Positions 1-8,830 of a stretch of DNA of 64,000 nt are shown here, in pieces. How positions within the stretch are numbered: position 1 is the stretch's first letter; every line of letters begins with the position of its first letter. The translations under genes and the position numbers were made by a program. The notes below the pieces were generated by a model, which did no database searches, was not told the origin of the DNA, and saw only the letters and a program-made list of their open reading frames with translations. The DNA is from Marinagarivorans cellulosilyticus (GTDB lineage: Bacteria; Pseudomonadota; Gammaproteobacteria; Pseudomonadales; Cellvibrionaceae): assembly GCF_021655555.1 (NCBI RefSeq), contig NZ_AP023086.1, positions 3,750,685 through 3,814,684 on the forward strand, written 5' to 3'.

Positions 1-143
1 ACGGCAAAAACAAATAGAATTAGACTTTTGGATAAAAGATTCACGAGAATACCCTTGATATTCGGCTCCATTAATCGGAGCATGAAATTTTTGAGGGCAA
101 ATGCCCCCGCTAACGGTCCGACTGTAGACGGACTAATCCTGTG

Positions 144-506
144 TTAGCGGAGAATTGGGGGACGATAGAGGGAGCTGGATAGTTTTGCGACTAAACCCAA
201 GTTAACATTCTGACTTTGCATTTGACGCACGTTAAATACAGGAGTGTTCAGGCTGCCGACTAGTGCGCTGGCGGTGTGACAGCCCATCATAGTACAGCCA
301 TCCTCACAACAATCTGCTGGGGTATTATCGCTGTGGGGTTTGACCGACTTATCGTGGTCACCATGACACCCGCTCATCATTTGGTCAGCAGGAGCGGATG
401 CTGGATTATCCATAGTACCGACAAACGCTAACGACTGGACCGAATAGGCCAGTAGCGCGATGAACACCCAAAGAAGGCGCCTTTTGTTGGTATATTTTGA
501 AGTCAC
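144..506 (-). CDS. Small exported Cys/His-rich protein, CopL/DUF2946-like
   Basis: A 120-residue protein with a basic N-terminus (KRRLLW) and a hydrophobic signal segment at about residues 10-28. A metal-ligand-rich middle follows, with GCHGDH, DCCEDGC and GCH clusters at about 46-77, and the protein ends in LYRPPILR. The layout (signal peptide, short Cys/His/Met-rich mature part) resembles small exported proteins of the CopL/DUF2946 kind found beside copper or divalent-metal resistance genes. No metal operon lies immediately next to it here, because the window edge is only 143 bases away. A protein with the same plan and the same YRPPI tail precedes the czc operon at 19.3 kb. Metal binding is inferred from composition; the exact family is uncertain. 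Confidence 0.6.
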   Translation of the reverse strand: MTSKYTNKRRLLWVFIALLAYSVQSLAFVGTMDNPASAPADQMMSGCHGDHDKSVKPHSDNTPADCCEDGCTMMGCHTASALVGSLNTPVFNVRQMQSQNVNLGLVAKLSSSLYRPPILR

Positions 507-655
507 ACATCAACCCAAATTAAGATCAATCTCTACATAGGATAACCCAATTACATAATGGTTCAAACCTACACTTAAGAGCTTGACCCAAATCAAAACC
601 GGGCGATTCAGTATGATTGTGCTCTGAGGTCCGGCAAGGGAACGAATGAGGTGGA

Positions 656-985
656 TTAGATACACATAGTCATTGGATTGATTTGGCTAGGTCTAACTGC
701 GCCTAGCACGCTGTAACTGTGCATGGAAAGTGAAGCTCCGTTTTCAGCGGATTTTGAGAGCATTACGTCAAGCCCTTCATGAGGGTCGGCACCGATGACA
801 CGACAGTACTCTACAAATTCTAAAAGCTCAATCTTGCGGCGATCCTGCTCCATCTTACCGATCACAGAATGATGACGGCCTAATTCCTCGGAGACCGCTC
901 TTAAGGACAAACCGCTCTCCTCCCGCTTTTGCTTCATCCAAGCGCGCAGTTTATCGTAATGAGGTGAGTAGGAGGACGGTTCCAT
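656..985 (-). CDS. XRE-family helix-turn-helix regulator
   Basis: About 109 residues beginning MEPSSY. The helix-turn-helix lies at about residues 13-45: LRAWMKQKREESGLSLRAVS, then EELGRHHSVIGKMEQDRR, with the usual G-x-S-x-x-x-V-S and E-x-x-R-x-x pattern. A short C-terminal helix (EFVEYCRVIGADP) is typical of Cro/C1-type regulators. A longer reading from 1054 is possible, but it would place a perfect inverted repeat (983-1007) inside the gene. Starting at 985 puts that repeat across the start codon, as expected for an autoregulatory operator. The gene is divergent from the cassette at 1053-3087, which it probably controls. A restriction-controller-like role is possible but unproven. Confidence 0.75.
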   Translation of the reverse strand: MEPSSYSPHYDKLRAWMKQKREESGLSLRAVSEELGRHHSVIGKMEQDRRKIELLEFVEYCRVIGADPHEGLDVMLSKSAENGASLSMHSYSVLGAVRPSQINPMTMCI

Positions 986-1007
986 TGTCTCGATGATAGA
1001 GACAATG
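983..1007. promoter_or_regulatory. Perfect 9-7-9 inverted repeat, candidate operator of the XRE regulator
   Basis: CATTGTCTC at 983-991 is exactly inverted as GAGACAATG at 999-1007 with a 7-bp spacer. It spans the preferred start codon of the minus-strand XRE gene and lies 45 bp upstream of the plus-strand gene at 1053. A further half-site, GAGACAA, occurs at about 1026-1032. Position and symmetry fit binding by a dimeric Cro-like protein controlling both directions; this is inference. Confidence 0.55.
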
Positions 1008-1052
1008 TAGAATGTCGCGAAATTCGAGACAAGGCACGCGACAAAATACCTC

Positions 1053-1640
1053 ATGAGTACGATTCAGATAAAACCCGAACTCCTTCATGCGCTCTCCGAG
1101 CTACAAGGAGACTCCTTCACGGTAGCGGTGTTGACGACATACTATCTGGATCGCCCAGAAAGTCCGCACAAAAGTAAAAAGCCGGCGAGACAGTTTGTCT
1201 ATCGAAATATGGTGCGTTTGATGAAAGCGGGACTAATGGAGAAATTGCCAGACGATGGTGGTTGGCCTAAATACCAGCTTACTCAAAAGTTTAGATCTCA
1301 GTATCCCATTCTAAAGAAGCCGGCCAGTGCACTCTCTACTTTGCCACCCAAAGCTGCCCCGCCAGTAAAAGCACTAGCAAAAGCAAAACCCAAAGCAAAA
1401 CCCAAAGAGATTCAGCCCAAAAAACCTGTCGCGGCATTACGTGAGAGACTCAGTAAGCACCGATCCGACATGTTGTGTGCATTGGGCGAGGCGGAGGAAT
1501 ACGAATCTCTTTGTAAAGAATTGCCTGAATTCAGCGAAGAAGCACAGTCTCTTTATGCTGAGGCAAGGGAACGTAGCGCCCTGCTTCTCGGAAAAATCAA
1601 GGCATTGGAAAGTCTTCTCTCATCGAACGATTTGCGGTAA
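1053..1640 (+). CDS. Hypothetical protein with winged-helix-like N-terminus and coiled-coil C-terminus
   Basis: 195 residues, not assigned to a named family. Residues 1-85 look like a small all-alpha/winged-helix module (helix ELLHALSEL, then VYRNMVRLMKAGLMEKLPDD, then a basic wing). A linker at 100-125 is rich in Ala/Lys/Pro and contains a repeated KAKPK unit encoded by a 12-bp tandem repeat (AAAGCAAAACCC twice, about 1380-1403). Residues 130-195 are strongly helical and charged, with heptad-like leucines, suggesting a coiled coil. The ATG sits 2 bp away from the alternative start of the divergent XRE gene, so they share a promoter region. The helicase gene follows after 7 bp, implying one transcript. 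It may be a DNA-binding partner of the helicase. Confidence 0.6.
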   Translation: MSTIQIKPELLHALSELQGDSFTVAVLTTYYLDRPESPHKSKKPARQFVYRNMVRLMKAGLMEKLPDDGGWPKYQLTQKFRSQYPILKKPASALSTLPPKAAPPVKALAKAKPKAKPKEIQPKKPVAALRERLSKHRSDMLCALGEAEEYESLCKELPEFSEEAQSLYAEARERSALLLGKIKALESLLSSNDLR

Positions 1641-1647
1641 CCCCCTT

Positions 1648-3087
1648 ATGAAGTTAAGACGTTGGCAGCGTGAAGCTGTGTCACGCTGTTTATCTCGGTA
1701 CCGTAATGGTCAAGCCCACTTTCTCTGTCTGGCCACGCCTGGTGCAGGTAAAACTTTCATGGCGTCTACCGTTGCGAAAAGATTATTGAATAGTGGTGAG
1801 ATTGATCTAGTCTTCTGCTTCTCCCCTTCCATCAATGTTTCCAACTCCTTTCAGGCCACATTGGAGGGCGTTCTCGGATATCGATTGGATGGACTGTTGG
1901 GAGCGAAAGGCCATGTGCTGACCTATCAATCCATGCTCAACCTCGACCAAACGTTCTGGTCACTACTGACGTCGCACCGTACGCTGGTGATATTTGATGA
2001 AATACATCACTGCGCAGGCGATCATCTCGGTAACGCCAATGCCTGGGGCCAAAAAATCATCCAGAATATTCAAGGTAATGCGACATATAGTCTTGCGCTG
2101 ACGGGCACGCCATGGCGTTCGGATCGCATCCCTATTGCATTGACGTCTTACTGCCATGAAGGAACGGTCCATTGCGACTACACCTACGGCTTGGCGCAGG
2201 CAATCAAGGATGGCGTGTGCCGCACTCCTAGAATTACCGGCATTGACAATGAGAAAATTTCCGTGAAATGCGAAGGCAAGGAGGATGTGTATCGTTCGAT
2301 TAATGATCTCCTCAAGAGCTCGCATTGTACCTACCAGCAACTCCTAGAAAACAGGACGCTCATTCAATACTTAATAGAACTTAGTCAGAAAAGCCTAAAC
2401 TCAATTAGGAAGTACAATCCCAGCGCGGGTGGACTTATTGTGGCGGCTTCAGTAGAGCATGCCATGCTCATCGCTACAATTTTAGAAAACACCTGTGGAG
2501 AGATTCCGGCCGTAGTCACCTACATGCATGAAGACTCCCAGCAGGCAATTCAACAATTTCGTAATGCGAACACCAAATGGATTGTTTCGGTAGGAATGAT
2601 TAGCGAAGGGACTGATATTCCGCGTTTACAGGTGTGCTGTCACCTTACTAGAGTCAAGACGGAATTGTATTTTCGACAAGTTCTGGGGAGAATTTTGAGA
2701 GTGCAAAATAATGCACATGAAGACGCACTGCTCCTCATGCCCGCCGAACCTAAATTAATGGAATTTGCGCACCGTATCGCCGAGGATATCCCCTCATCCA
2801 CTGCGGTCTTGATAAAGATGATGGAGGAGAGCATAGCGCCGATAACGAATGGTGCCCCGGAAATAGAGCCGGGTTCAACTGAAGAAGAAGGTTTTACTGC
2901 AGCCCCTCGAGACACCACTGAACATATTGAAAGCTTGTCTGATCTAACATCATTAACGCTAGGTGACCCAGACGATGGCAATACCCCACTTCCCTTTACC
3001 AGCTTGGCAGAAGCCTACGAAACTACCCTTGGGCTATTTGGACGATTCAAAAAACGCATGGTCAGCTTTTCGCCGGTTGCCGGATGA
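1648..3087 (+). CDS. DEXH-box superfamily 2 helicase
   Basis: Read from ATG 1648 (479 residues), 7 bp after the previous stop. A longer reading from 1441 would overlap that gene in another frame. All core SF2 motifs are visible: Q-like region MKLRRWQREAV, Walker A ATPGAGKT (29-36), motif II DEIH (117-120), motif III LTGTPWR (151-157), motif V GMISEGTDIPR (316-326) and motif VI QVLGRILR (344-351). The pattern matches the type III restriction/UvrB-like helicase group (ResIII plus Helicase_C) without a fused nuclease. The C-terminal 100 residues are acidic and low-complexity. With the XRE regulator and coiled-coil protein it forms a compact accessory cassette of unknown function; defence or plasmid-type biology is a guess. 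Confidence 0.85.
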   Translation: MKLRRWQREAVSRCLSRYRNGQAHFLCLATPGAGKTFMASTVAKRLLNSGEIDLVFCFSPSINVSNSFQATLEGVLGYRLDGLLGAKGHVLTYQSMLNLDQTFWSLLTSHRTLVIFDEIHHCAGDHLGNANAWGQKIIQNIQGNATYSLALTGTPWRSDRIPIALTSYCHEGTVHCDYTYGLAQAIKDGVCRTPRITGIDNEKISVKCEGKEDVYRSINDLLKSSHCTYQQLLENRTLIQYLIELSQKSLNSIRKYNPSAGGLIVAASVEHAMLIATILENTCGEIPAVVTYMHEDSQQAIQQFRNANTKWIVSVGMISEGTDIPRLQVCCHLTRVKTELYFRQVLGRILRVQNNAHEDALLLMPAEPKLMEFAHRIAEDIPSSTAVLIKMMEESIAPITNGAPEIEPGSTEEEGFTAAPRDTTEHIESLSDLTSLTLGDPDDGNTPLPFTSLAEAYETTLGLFGRFKKRMVSFSPVAG

Positions 3088-3838
3088 ACATCAAAGAATC
3101 TTTAGAATAACCCAATCACATGACGTTTCAAAAGAAGCGCACTATCGGCAAAGCTAAGTTTGCGGTTATTCGAAACGGTCGTTGAGTAAGCAAAGAAAGA
3201 TTATGCCACAATTTTTCAATAACCGCCTTACGCCGTCTGCCTGATGGGACTCTAATACTAACCAAAATTATCCCTCGCTTCGATACCAGCATAAACATCT
3301 AAAGATCACCAAGCCAAAACTTTTCTGTCTGCTGTAACACCCTAAAAGGTAATCGGCCATATATGCGAATGATTATTATTTGCTATGGAGGAATTCGGGG
3401 TTTTGTTTAGGATTTCCCCCAAATAGGCTGCTCTAGTGCCCACATACCAGCTTTGGGTACTAGGCATTTAACGCTCTATAACGAAAACGGCAACGGCTTT
3501 AGTCGCTGTCTAAAAAAGGCGTTCTACTGATAGTTTTGATCTTGATCGATAAACCGAATTTTCTTCGTCATAGAGGTTAATTTTGGCGGCGTAATTGTTA
3601 TGCTCGACGCCTGTGCGCGCGAACTCAAGCCGAGCCTTTTTGGTGCGAGTGGTTAATATAGCTTTTTATTATGGCTAGCTTATAACAATAAAATGACTCT
3701 ATCTTTACATTGGGAAATTGGGAAAGGATAATTAAAGCTTTAATTTTTAAAGAGGGTCTTGAAGGAATAAATATGCCTCGCCTTGCGGGGCATATTTATT
3801 GGGAGGGAGTCATTTGGATGTACGATTAAAGTTAAGCG
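3088..3838. other. Intergenic stretch between helicase and hisF
   Basis: About 750 bp without a credible gene. A short overlapping reading at 2963-3157 has no recognisable motif. Apart from the hairpin at 3767-3801 I see no RNA gene, clear repeat or promoter that I can defend. The stretch marks the boundary between the accessory cassette and the conserved his operon. Confidence 0.4.
3767..3801 (-). terminator. Strong hairpin downstream of hisF, probable terminator
   Basis: A 12-bp perfect stem (AATAAATATGCC / GGCATATTTATT, extendable by a CG pair) around a short loop, 38 bp beyond the hisF stop. The A/T-rich outer stem supplies U-rich sequence in either direction, so it could end transcription of the his operon and also of any plus-strand reading from the helicase. 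Confidence 0.55.
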
Positions 3839-4612
3839 CTACAGCCTAACTTCAATGCCGCGTTCAGCCATGTAAGCTTTAGCTTGGGGGACAGTGTATT
3901 CACCAAAGTGGAAAATACTGGCGGCCAGTACAGCATCGGCACCACCCTTTTCTACGCCATCAACCAAATGCTGAAGGTTACCAACGCCACCACTTGCAAT
4001 AACCGGCACCGACACCGCATCGCTTATAGCGCGGGTTACGCCTAAGTCAAAGCCTTGTTTAACGCCGTCGTTATCCATACTGGTTAATAAAATCTCGCCG
4101 GCGCCAAGTTCGACCATTTTAACGCCCCATTCAACCGCATCTATGCCTGTAGGTTTTCGCCCGCCGTGGGTGAATATTTCCCAGCGCGGTGTTTCGCCTT
4201 CGACGCTCACTTTTTTAGCATCGATGGCAACAACAATACATTGCGACCCGAATTTGTCGGCAGCCTGTTGAACAAAGTCGGGGTTAAATACCGCCGCCGA
4301 ATTAATGCTCACTTTATCGGCGCCGGCATTTAGCATATTGCGAATATCGGCAACGGTACGAATGCCACCACCGACGGTTAACGGAATAAAAACTTCCGAA
4401 GCAATAGCTTCTACAGTGTGGATAGTTGTATCGCGCGCTTCATGCGAAGCGGTAATATCCAAGAAGGTGATTTCGTCGGCACCTTGCTGGTTATATTTTT
4501 TAGCCACTTCTACAGGGTCGCCGGCATCGCGAATATCAACAAACTGCACGCCTTTAACGACGCGCCCTTTATCAACATCCAAGCAAGGAATAATGCGCTT
4601 TGCTAAAGCCAT
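3839..4612 (-). CDS. hisF: Imidazole glycerol phosphate synthase, cyclase subunit HisF
   Basis: 257 residues, the usual length. HisF is the (beta/alpha)8-barrel cyclase that joins with HisH to convert PRFAR plus ammonia into imidazole glycerol phosphate and AICAR in histidine synthesis. The N-terminus LAKRIIPCLDVDKGRVVKG carries the first catalytic Asp (residue 11). The second catalytic Asp is in VVAIDAKK. Phosphate-binding loops GGGIRTVADIR and IASGGVGNLQHLVDG are intact. It is the last gene of hisBHAF, 6 bp after hisA, which implies translational coupling. The hairpin at 3767-3801 probably ends the transcript. Confidence 0.98.
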   Translation of the reverse strand: MALAKRIIPCLDVDKGRVVKGVQFVDIRDAGDPVEVAKKYNQQGADEITFLDITASHEARDTTIHTVEAIASEVFIPLTVGGGIRTVADIRNMLNAGADKVSINSAAVFNPDFVQQAADKFGSQCIVVAIDAKKVSVEGETPRWEIFTHGGRKPTGIDAVEWGVKMVELGAGEILLTSMDNDGVKQGFDLGVTRAISDAVSVPVIASGGVGNLQHLVDGVEKGGADAVLAASIFHFGEYTVPQAKAYMAERGIEVRL

Positions 4613-4618
4613 AATTAA

Positions 4619-5359
4619 TTAACCTTTTTGATCGCATAAGGCCTGCGCTTCGGCCAGATCCAACGTGTCTTCGTATATTGCACGGCCAGTAATTGCGCCA
4701 CAAATACCCGCACCTTCAGCGCTTGCCGCAAGCAACGCGCTAATGTCGTTGATATCGGTAATACCGCCAGACGCGATAACGGGCAAACTCGAGGCTTTAG
4801 CCATAGCAACCGTGGCTTCAACGTTAACGCCTTGCATCATACCGTCGCGGTCAATGTCGGTATAAACAATGCTGTCTACGCCATCTTGTTCAAAGCGTTT
4901 TGCAAGTTCAGTGGCTTTGAGTGTAGATACTTCCGCCCAGCCGTCGGTGGCAACAAGGCCTTTTTTAGCATCTAAACCTACAATAATGTGACCAGCAAAA
5001 GCCTTGCACATATCGGTAACGAATTGCGGTTCTTTAACGGCTTTAGTACCAATAATTACGTACTTAACGCCAGCGTTTAAATAATATTCGATGGTTTCTG
5101 CGCTGCGAATACCGCCGCCGATTTGGATCGGTAGATTGGGGTAGGCTTTTGATATGGCCGTAACCACATCGCCATTCACAGGCTCGCCGGCAAAAGCACC
5201 GTTAAGGTCGACCAAGTGCAAGCGTCGTGCGCCTTGATCTACCCACTTTTGGGCCATGCTGACCGGATCGTCTGAAAAAACTGTGGAATCGTCCATTACG
5301 CCTTTGCGTAAGCGTACACATTTGCCGTCTTTTAAATCGATGGCAGGAATAATTAACAT
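4619..5359 (-). CDS. hisA: Phosphoribosylformimino-5-aminoimidazole carboxamide ribotide isomerase HisA
   Basis: 246 residues. HisA isomerises ProFAR to PRFAR, the step before HisF/HisH. The N-terminal MLIIPAIDLKDGKCVRL contains the catalytic Asp8. The second catalytic Asp lies in YTDIDRDGM, and phosphate-binding motifs IGGGIRS and IASGGITDINDI are visible. The fold repeats that of HisF, as expected for the paralogous barrels. It starts 55 bp after hisH and ends 6 bp before hisF in the same operon. Nothing unusual is seen. Confidence 0.98.
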   Translation of the reverse strand: MLIIPAIDLKDGKCVRLRKGVMDDSTVFSDDPVSMAQKWVDQGARRLHLVDLNGAFAGEPVNGDVVTAISKAYPNLPIQIGGGIRSAETIEYYLNAGVKYVIIGTKAVKEPQFVTDMCKAFAGHIIVGLDAKKGLVATDGWAEVSTLKATELAKRFEQDGVDSIVYTDIDRDGMMQGVNVEATVAMAKASSLPVIASGGITDINDISALLAASAEGAGICGAITGRAIYEDTLDLAEAQALCDQKG

Positions 5360-5414
5360 GAATAAATACCTTAAGATACAAGCTGTGTTCTAGCGCAGGT
5401 GTAAGCCTTTTAAA

Positions 5415-6098
5415 TTAGGGCTTACCGTCCCAAGCTACGAAATTTTTTAATAGTTGCAAGCCATTAGTATGGCTTTTTTCGGGGTGAAACTGGGCTGCAA
5501 ACACATTGTCGCGCGCTAAAGCAGCAACAAAATCTAAACCGTAATGGCTTTTACCCGCGATAAGGGCTTGGTCTTGCGTTTGTACAAAATAGCTATGCAC
5601 AAAATAAAAGCGGCCACCGTCGTCAATCGAATGCCAAAGCGGATGCGATAGCGTTTGGGCGACATTATTCCAGCCCATATGCGGCACTTTTAAACGTTCG
5701 CCACTGTGCGAGCTTTCGTCGGTAACTGCGCTAAAACCCGGTGCGGCGCTAAAGCTTTTAACGTCGCCTGAGAATACATTTAAGCACTCCACCCCGTTGT
5801 TTTCTTCGCTGCGTGCCATTAGCGCTTGTAGGCCTACGCAAATAGATAACACCGGCTTGCCCGATGCTATTTCTCGGGCAACGGCAGCGTCAAAACCCCG
5901 CGATTTAATCTCTGCGATACAATCGCGGATGGCGCCAACACCAGGAAATATCACGCGGTCGGCGCGTGCTATGGCATCGCTATCGGAACTAACAACCACA
6001 TTAGCTTCGGGGGCGACGTGTTTTACGGCACTGGCCACTGAGTGCAAATTGCCCATGCCATAGTCAATAATGGCGACTTCGGTTAACTGGGAGCTCAC
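5415..6098 (-). CDS. hisH: Imidazole glycerol phosphate synthase, glutaminase subunit HisH
   Basis: 227 residues, a class I glutamine amidotransferase that supplies ammonia to HisF. The N-terminal IDYGMGNLHSV is diagnostic. The nucleophile Cys sits in LSICVGLQALM and the His/Glu pair in AAQFHPEKSH. PHMGWN is the conserved motif preceding the active site region. An insertion of about 20 residues before PHMGWN (FSAAPGFSAVTDESSHSG) makes it slightly longer than enteric HisH. The gene lies 11 bp after hisB. Confidence 0.97.
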   Translation of the reverse strand: MSSQLTEVAIIDYGMGNLHSVASAVKHVAPEANVVVSSDSDAIARADRVIFPGVGAIRDCIAEIKSRGFDAAVAREIASGKPVLSICVGLQALMARSEENNGVECLNVFSGDVKSFSAAPGFSAVTDESSHSGERLKVPHMGWNNVAQTLSHPLWHSIDDGGRFYFVHSYFVQTQDQALIAGKSHYGLDFVAALARDNVFAAQFHPEKSHTNGLQLLKNFVAWDGKP

Positions 6099-6109
6099 TA
6101 CATCATCTC

Positions 6110-6703
6110 CTAGAGTGTGCCTTTGGTGGATGGCATAGCATTGCCCATGCGCTCGTCAACGGTTAAAGCCATACGCAGTGCTCGGCCAAAAGCTTTAAAT
6201 ACCGTTTCTATTTGATGGTGCGCGTTGTGGCCGCGCAAGCAATCAATGTGCACGGTAACTTTGGCGTGGTTGACAAAACCCTGAAAAAACTCCCAAAACA
6301 GCTCGGTATCAAAGTTGCCAATGCGCTTTTGGGTGAAAGGTACATTCATGACTAGACCTGGGCGGCCAGAAAAATCAATCACTACCCGCGACAAGGCCTC
6401 GTCCAACGGCACATATGCGTGACCATAACGGTAAATTCCGCGCTTATCACCAACGGCGGCATCTATAGCTTGGCCAATGGTAATGCCGATATCTTCTACG
6501 CTGTGGTGATCATCAATATGCGTATCGCCTTTACACACCACATCTAAATCAATCATGCCATGACGGGCAATTTGATCCATCATATGCTCTAAGAAAGGAA
6601 CACCCGTGTTAAAAACACCTTTACCGGCGCCGTCTAAATTCAAGGCAACGCTGATTTGTGTTTCGAGTGTATCGCGGTCAACTTTCGCCGTGCGGTCGGC
6701 CAT
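6110..6703 (-). CDS. hisB: Imidazoleglycerol-phosphate dehydratase HisB (monofunctional)
   Basis: About 197 residues: only the dehydratase, without the phosphatase domain found in the enteric bifunctional protein, as in pseudomonads and Cellvibrio relatives. Metal-binding motifs HMMDQIARHG, HHSVEDIGI, DCLRGHNAHHQIE and the C-terminal ALTVDER are intact. I chose ATG 6703 (MADRTAK) over ATG 6718 because GGAG lies about 6 bases before 6703. The gene opens the hisBHAF operon and is divergent from the thioredoxin-like gene, the intervening 145 bp holding both promoters. Confidence 0.96.
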   Translation of the reverse strand: MADRTAKVDRDTLETQISVALNLDGAGKGVFNTGVPFLEHMMDQIARHGMIDLDVVCKGDTHIDDHHSVEDIGITIGQAIDAAVGDKRGIYRYGHAYVPLDEALSRVVIDFSGRPGLVMNVPFTQKRIGNFDTELFWEFFQGFVNHAKVTVHIDCLRGHNAHHQIETVFKAFGRALRMALTVDERMGNAMPSTKGTL

Positions 6704-6848
6704 ACGTACTCCAGACATTTTGAAAAGCGGCGATTATAGCGTTGCATCGCGCTCGTGTCTTGAGTTCTTCCCTATACAGGGCTGGAACTGAACATTCTTT
6801 TATAATGGTAGTCCTAACCGGGTGAAGGTTTTAAAGGGGAGTCGTAAA

Positions 6849-7304
6849 GTGAATATCAGTAAAGCTCGGTTAAAAAAAGAGTTCTTCTCGATCGTTTTGA
6901 TGATAGCGTTTGGGGGGCTTTTTTATATAGGCATTAATTCACTGCAAAGCTTTAATGGCAAGCGAGCATTCGCCAAAACTGGGCTTGAGCCCCTAACTTT
7001 GGCGCAGGCCATGGAGAAAGCCCAAGAGCAAGGCAAGCCGATTCTGGCGGACTTTTCGGCTTATTGGTGTGGCTATTGTGTAAAGCTGGACAAAGAAGTC
7101 TTTACCGATAAGGCTGTTAAAAGCGTTATCGATAGTAGCTACGTTTATGCACGTATTGATTCTGAATCTGACGAGGCAGCTTACTTCCGCAAAACCTATC
7201 AAGCTTATGGCTTCCCTACCCTAGTGATTTTAAAGCCCGACGGCACGCTGGTTAAAAAGCTGGAAATTACATTCGAGCCAAGCGCTTTCTTGCAGCAGAT
7301 TTAA
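6849..7304 (+). CDS. Membrane-anchored thioredoxin-fold protein
   Basis: About 151 residues. An N-terminal membrane anchor (about residues 14-32, IVLMIAFGGLFYIGI) is followed by a thioredoxin fold with active site CGYC in FSAYWCGYCVKLDKEVF and a cis-Pro motif YGFPTLVIL, resembling DsbD-gamma/Thioredoxin_7 domains. It is probably periplasmic and acts as a disulfide reductase or isomerase. Start choice: GTG 6849 is preceded by AAAGGGGAG with 7-base spacing, better than GTG 6822. It is a lone gene between hisB and a palindromic repeat; no redox partner is adjacent. Confidence 0.82.
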   Translation: MNISKARLKKEFFSIVLMIAFGGLFYIGINSLQSFNGKRAFAKTGLEPLTLAQAMEKAQEQGKPILADFSAYWCGYCVKLDKEVFTDKAVKSVIDSSYVYARIDSESDEAAYFRKTYQAYGFPTLVILKPDGTLVKKLEITFEPSAFLQQI

Positions 7305-7320
7305 GCGGCCTTATCGCTTT

Positions 7321-7390
7321 AACCTAGAAACCGTAGTTGAGAGTCAAAATGGGCTTAGACTATTAAGCTTCAACTGTGACTTTTAGGTTT
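7321..7390. repeat. Palindromic dispersed repeat, family 2, short copy
   Basis: The left arm AACCTAGAAACCGTAGTTGA is imperfectly inverted at 7370-7390. The 30-base arm at 7321-7350 matches, with two differences, the reverse complement of 57465-57494 some 50 kb away. It lies 17 bp after the thioredoxin-like gene. It is a non-coding, REP/MITE-like element. Confidence 0.6.
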
Positions 7391-7411
7391 AGTTACCCTT
7401 AAGGCGCTAAG

Positions 7412-8830
7412 GTGGTTGGCGATATTGTTATGGGCGCTATAATGGCCGGCTTTCGCAAATGGATGCCCGCATTGCCAACCTACAACACACAAAGCACAAC
7501 GCCCGCAAGCACACCGCAACCTGCGCTGCGCATTGCCTTGATAGGCTATCGCAGCCACCCGCATGTTGGTGGGCAGGGGATATACATCAAGCAACTGGCT
7601 TGCGCACTGCATGCTTTAGGGCACCAGGTAACCGTGATCTCTGGCCCTCCCTACCCGGCATTACCTGACGACATTACGCTTATTAAGCTGCCTAGCCTTA
7701 ACCTTTACGAGGTGCCTAACCATGTTACGGCTTTGCGTTTTAAACACTTAAGCTCGTTAGCCGATACTTACGAGTGGTGGAGCATGCTAACCGGTGGCTT
7801 TGCTGAGCCGTATTGTTTTGGCCGACGATTAAAAGCCTTTTTAAAAAAACACCCCAACCGTTTTGATATCGTTCACGATAATCAAAGCCTGTGTACTGCA
7901 CTACTTAAACTTAAGCTTCCCACCGTTGCCACCGTGCATCACCCTATAACACGAGACAAAGAACACGCCATTGCCCAAGCTAGAAACTGGCTGCATCGCT
8001 GGGGCGCCCGGCGTTGGTATTCCTTTTTAACCATGCAAGCGCGCGTTACGCGTAAACTTTCGCATGTTATTACGGTTTCGCAGGCATCGCGTGAAGATAT
8101 AGCCGCCTGCTTTGGGCGCCCAGTAGCCAAAACTCAGGTGATATTTAACGGCATTAACACCGCCTTATTTAAGCCCTTAGATGGGGTCGAGAAGCAGCCA
8201 AATACATTGCTGGCGACTTGCTCATCGGATCAACCGTTAAAAGGGTTTAAGGTGTTGTTAAATGCCTATGCCGAGCTTCTCAAAAAGCATCCAGGCTTAC
8301 AGCTAACGGTTATTGGCAAGCTACAAACAAATGGCGAAAGTGAAAAACACCTTCACCATTTAAAGCTGCAAAACCGCGTGTTGTTTCGCTCGGGTTTGAG
8401 TGATGACGAAATGGTAGCAGCCTATAACGCCGCCACCGTATTTATTTGCCCGTCGCTGTATGAGGGCTTTGGCTTGCCTGCAGCAGAGGCCATGAGCTGC
8501 GGCACGGCAGTAATTGTGAGCGATGGCGGCGCATTACCCGAAGTTGTAGGTAATGCAGGGCTCGTTGTGCCAGCCGGTGACTCACAGGCCTTGGCGCACG
8601 CAGCGGGGCAATTGCTCCAAGACTACGACCACAGACAAGACCTTGAAAAACGCGGCCGAGAACGAGCGTGCAGTGTATTAAGCTGGGGCAAAGTTGCAGA
8701 GGATTACGTTGAGCTATACCGTCAAGCCATTGCCCAGCGCCAAATTTCTAGGCCCACCCGGGCCTCAGCTGTTTGCAACCCCAAAGCTTGCAAACCGAGC
8801 GCTAGCGCAAGCCTAACGGAGCCGAGCTAG
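7412..8830 (+). CDS. Glycosyltransferase family 4 (GT-B fold)
   Basis: 472 residues. The core starts near residue 38 with LRIALIGYRSHPHVGGQGIY, whose glycine-rich loop is typical of GT4 enzymes. The nucleotide-sugar site shows VITVSQASREDI, IFNGINTALFKP and the E-x7-E motif in YEGFGLPAAEAMSCG. The likely role is retaining transfer of a sugar from a nucleotide donor to a lipid or glycan acceptor; the substrate is not predictable. The N-terminal 35 residues are low-complexity and the true start may be ATG 7430 or 7442 rather than GTG 7412. Its stop codon overlaps the start of the methyltransferase by one base, so the triad 7412-10614 is probably one transcript. Confidence 0.88.
   Translation: MVGDIVMGAIMAGFRKWMPALPTYNTQSTTPASTPQPALRIALIGYRSHPHVGGQGIYIKQLACALHALGHQVTVISGPPYPALPDDITLIKLPSLNLYEVPNHVTALRFKHLSSLADTYEWWSMLTGGFAEPYCFGRRLKAFLKKHPNRFDIVHDNQSLCTALLKLKLPTVATVHHPITRDKEHAIAQARNWLHRWGARRWYSFLTMQARVTRKLSHVITVSQASREDIAACFGRPVAKTQVIFNGINTALFKPLDGVEKQPNTLLATCSSDQPLKGFKVLLNAYAELLKKHPGLQLTVIGKLQTNGESEKHLHHLKLQNRVLFRSGLSDDEMVAAYNAATVFICPSLYEGFGLPAAEAMSCGTAVIVSDGGALPEVVGNAGLVVPAGDSQALAHAAGQLLQDYDHRQDLEKRGRERACSVLSWGKVAEDYVELYRQAIAQRQISRPTRASAVCNPKACKPSASASLTEPS

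Noticed and set aside
1441..1647. Upstream extension of the helicase
   Set aside because: It would lie in a second frame across the previous gene and has no conserved motif; ATG 1648 after a 7-bp gap fits family N-termini.
2963..3157. 64-residue reading frame overlapping the helicase end
   Set aside because: Most of it lies in another frame of the helicase gene, with no motif.
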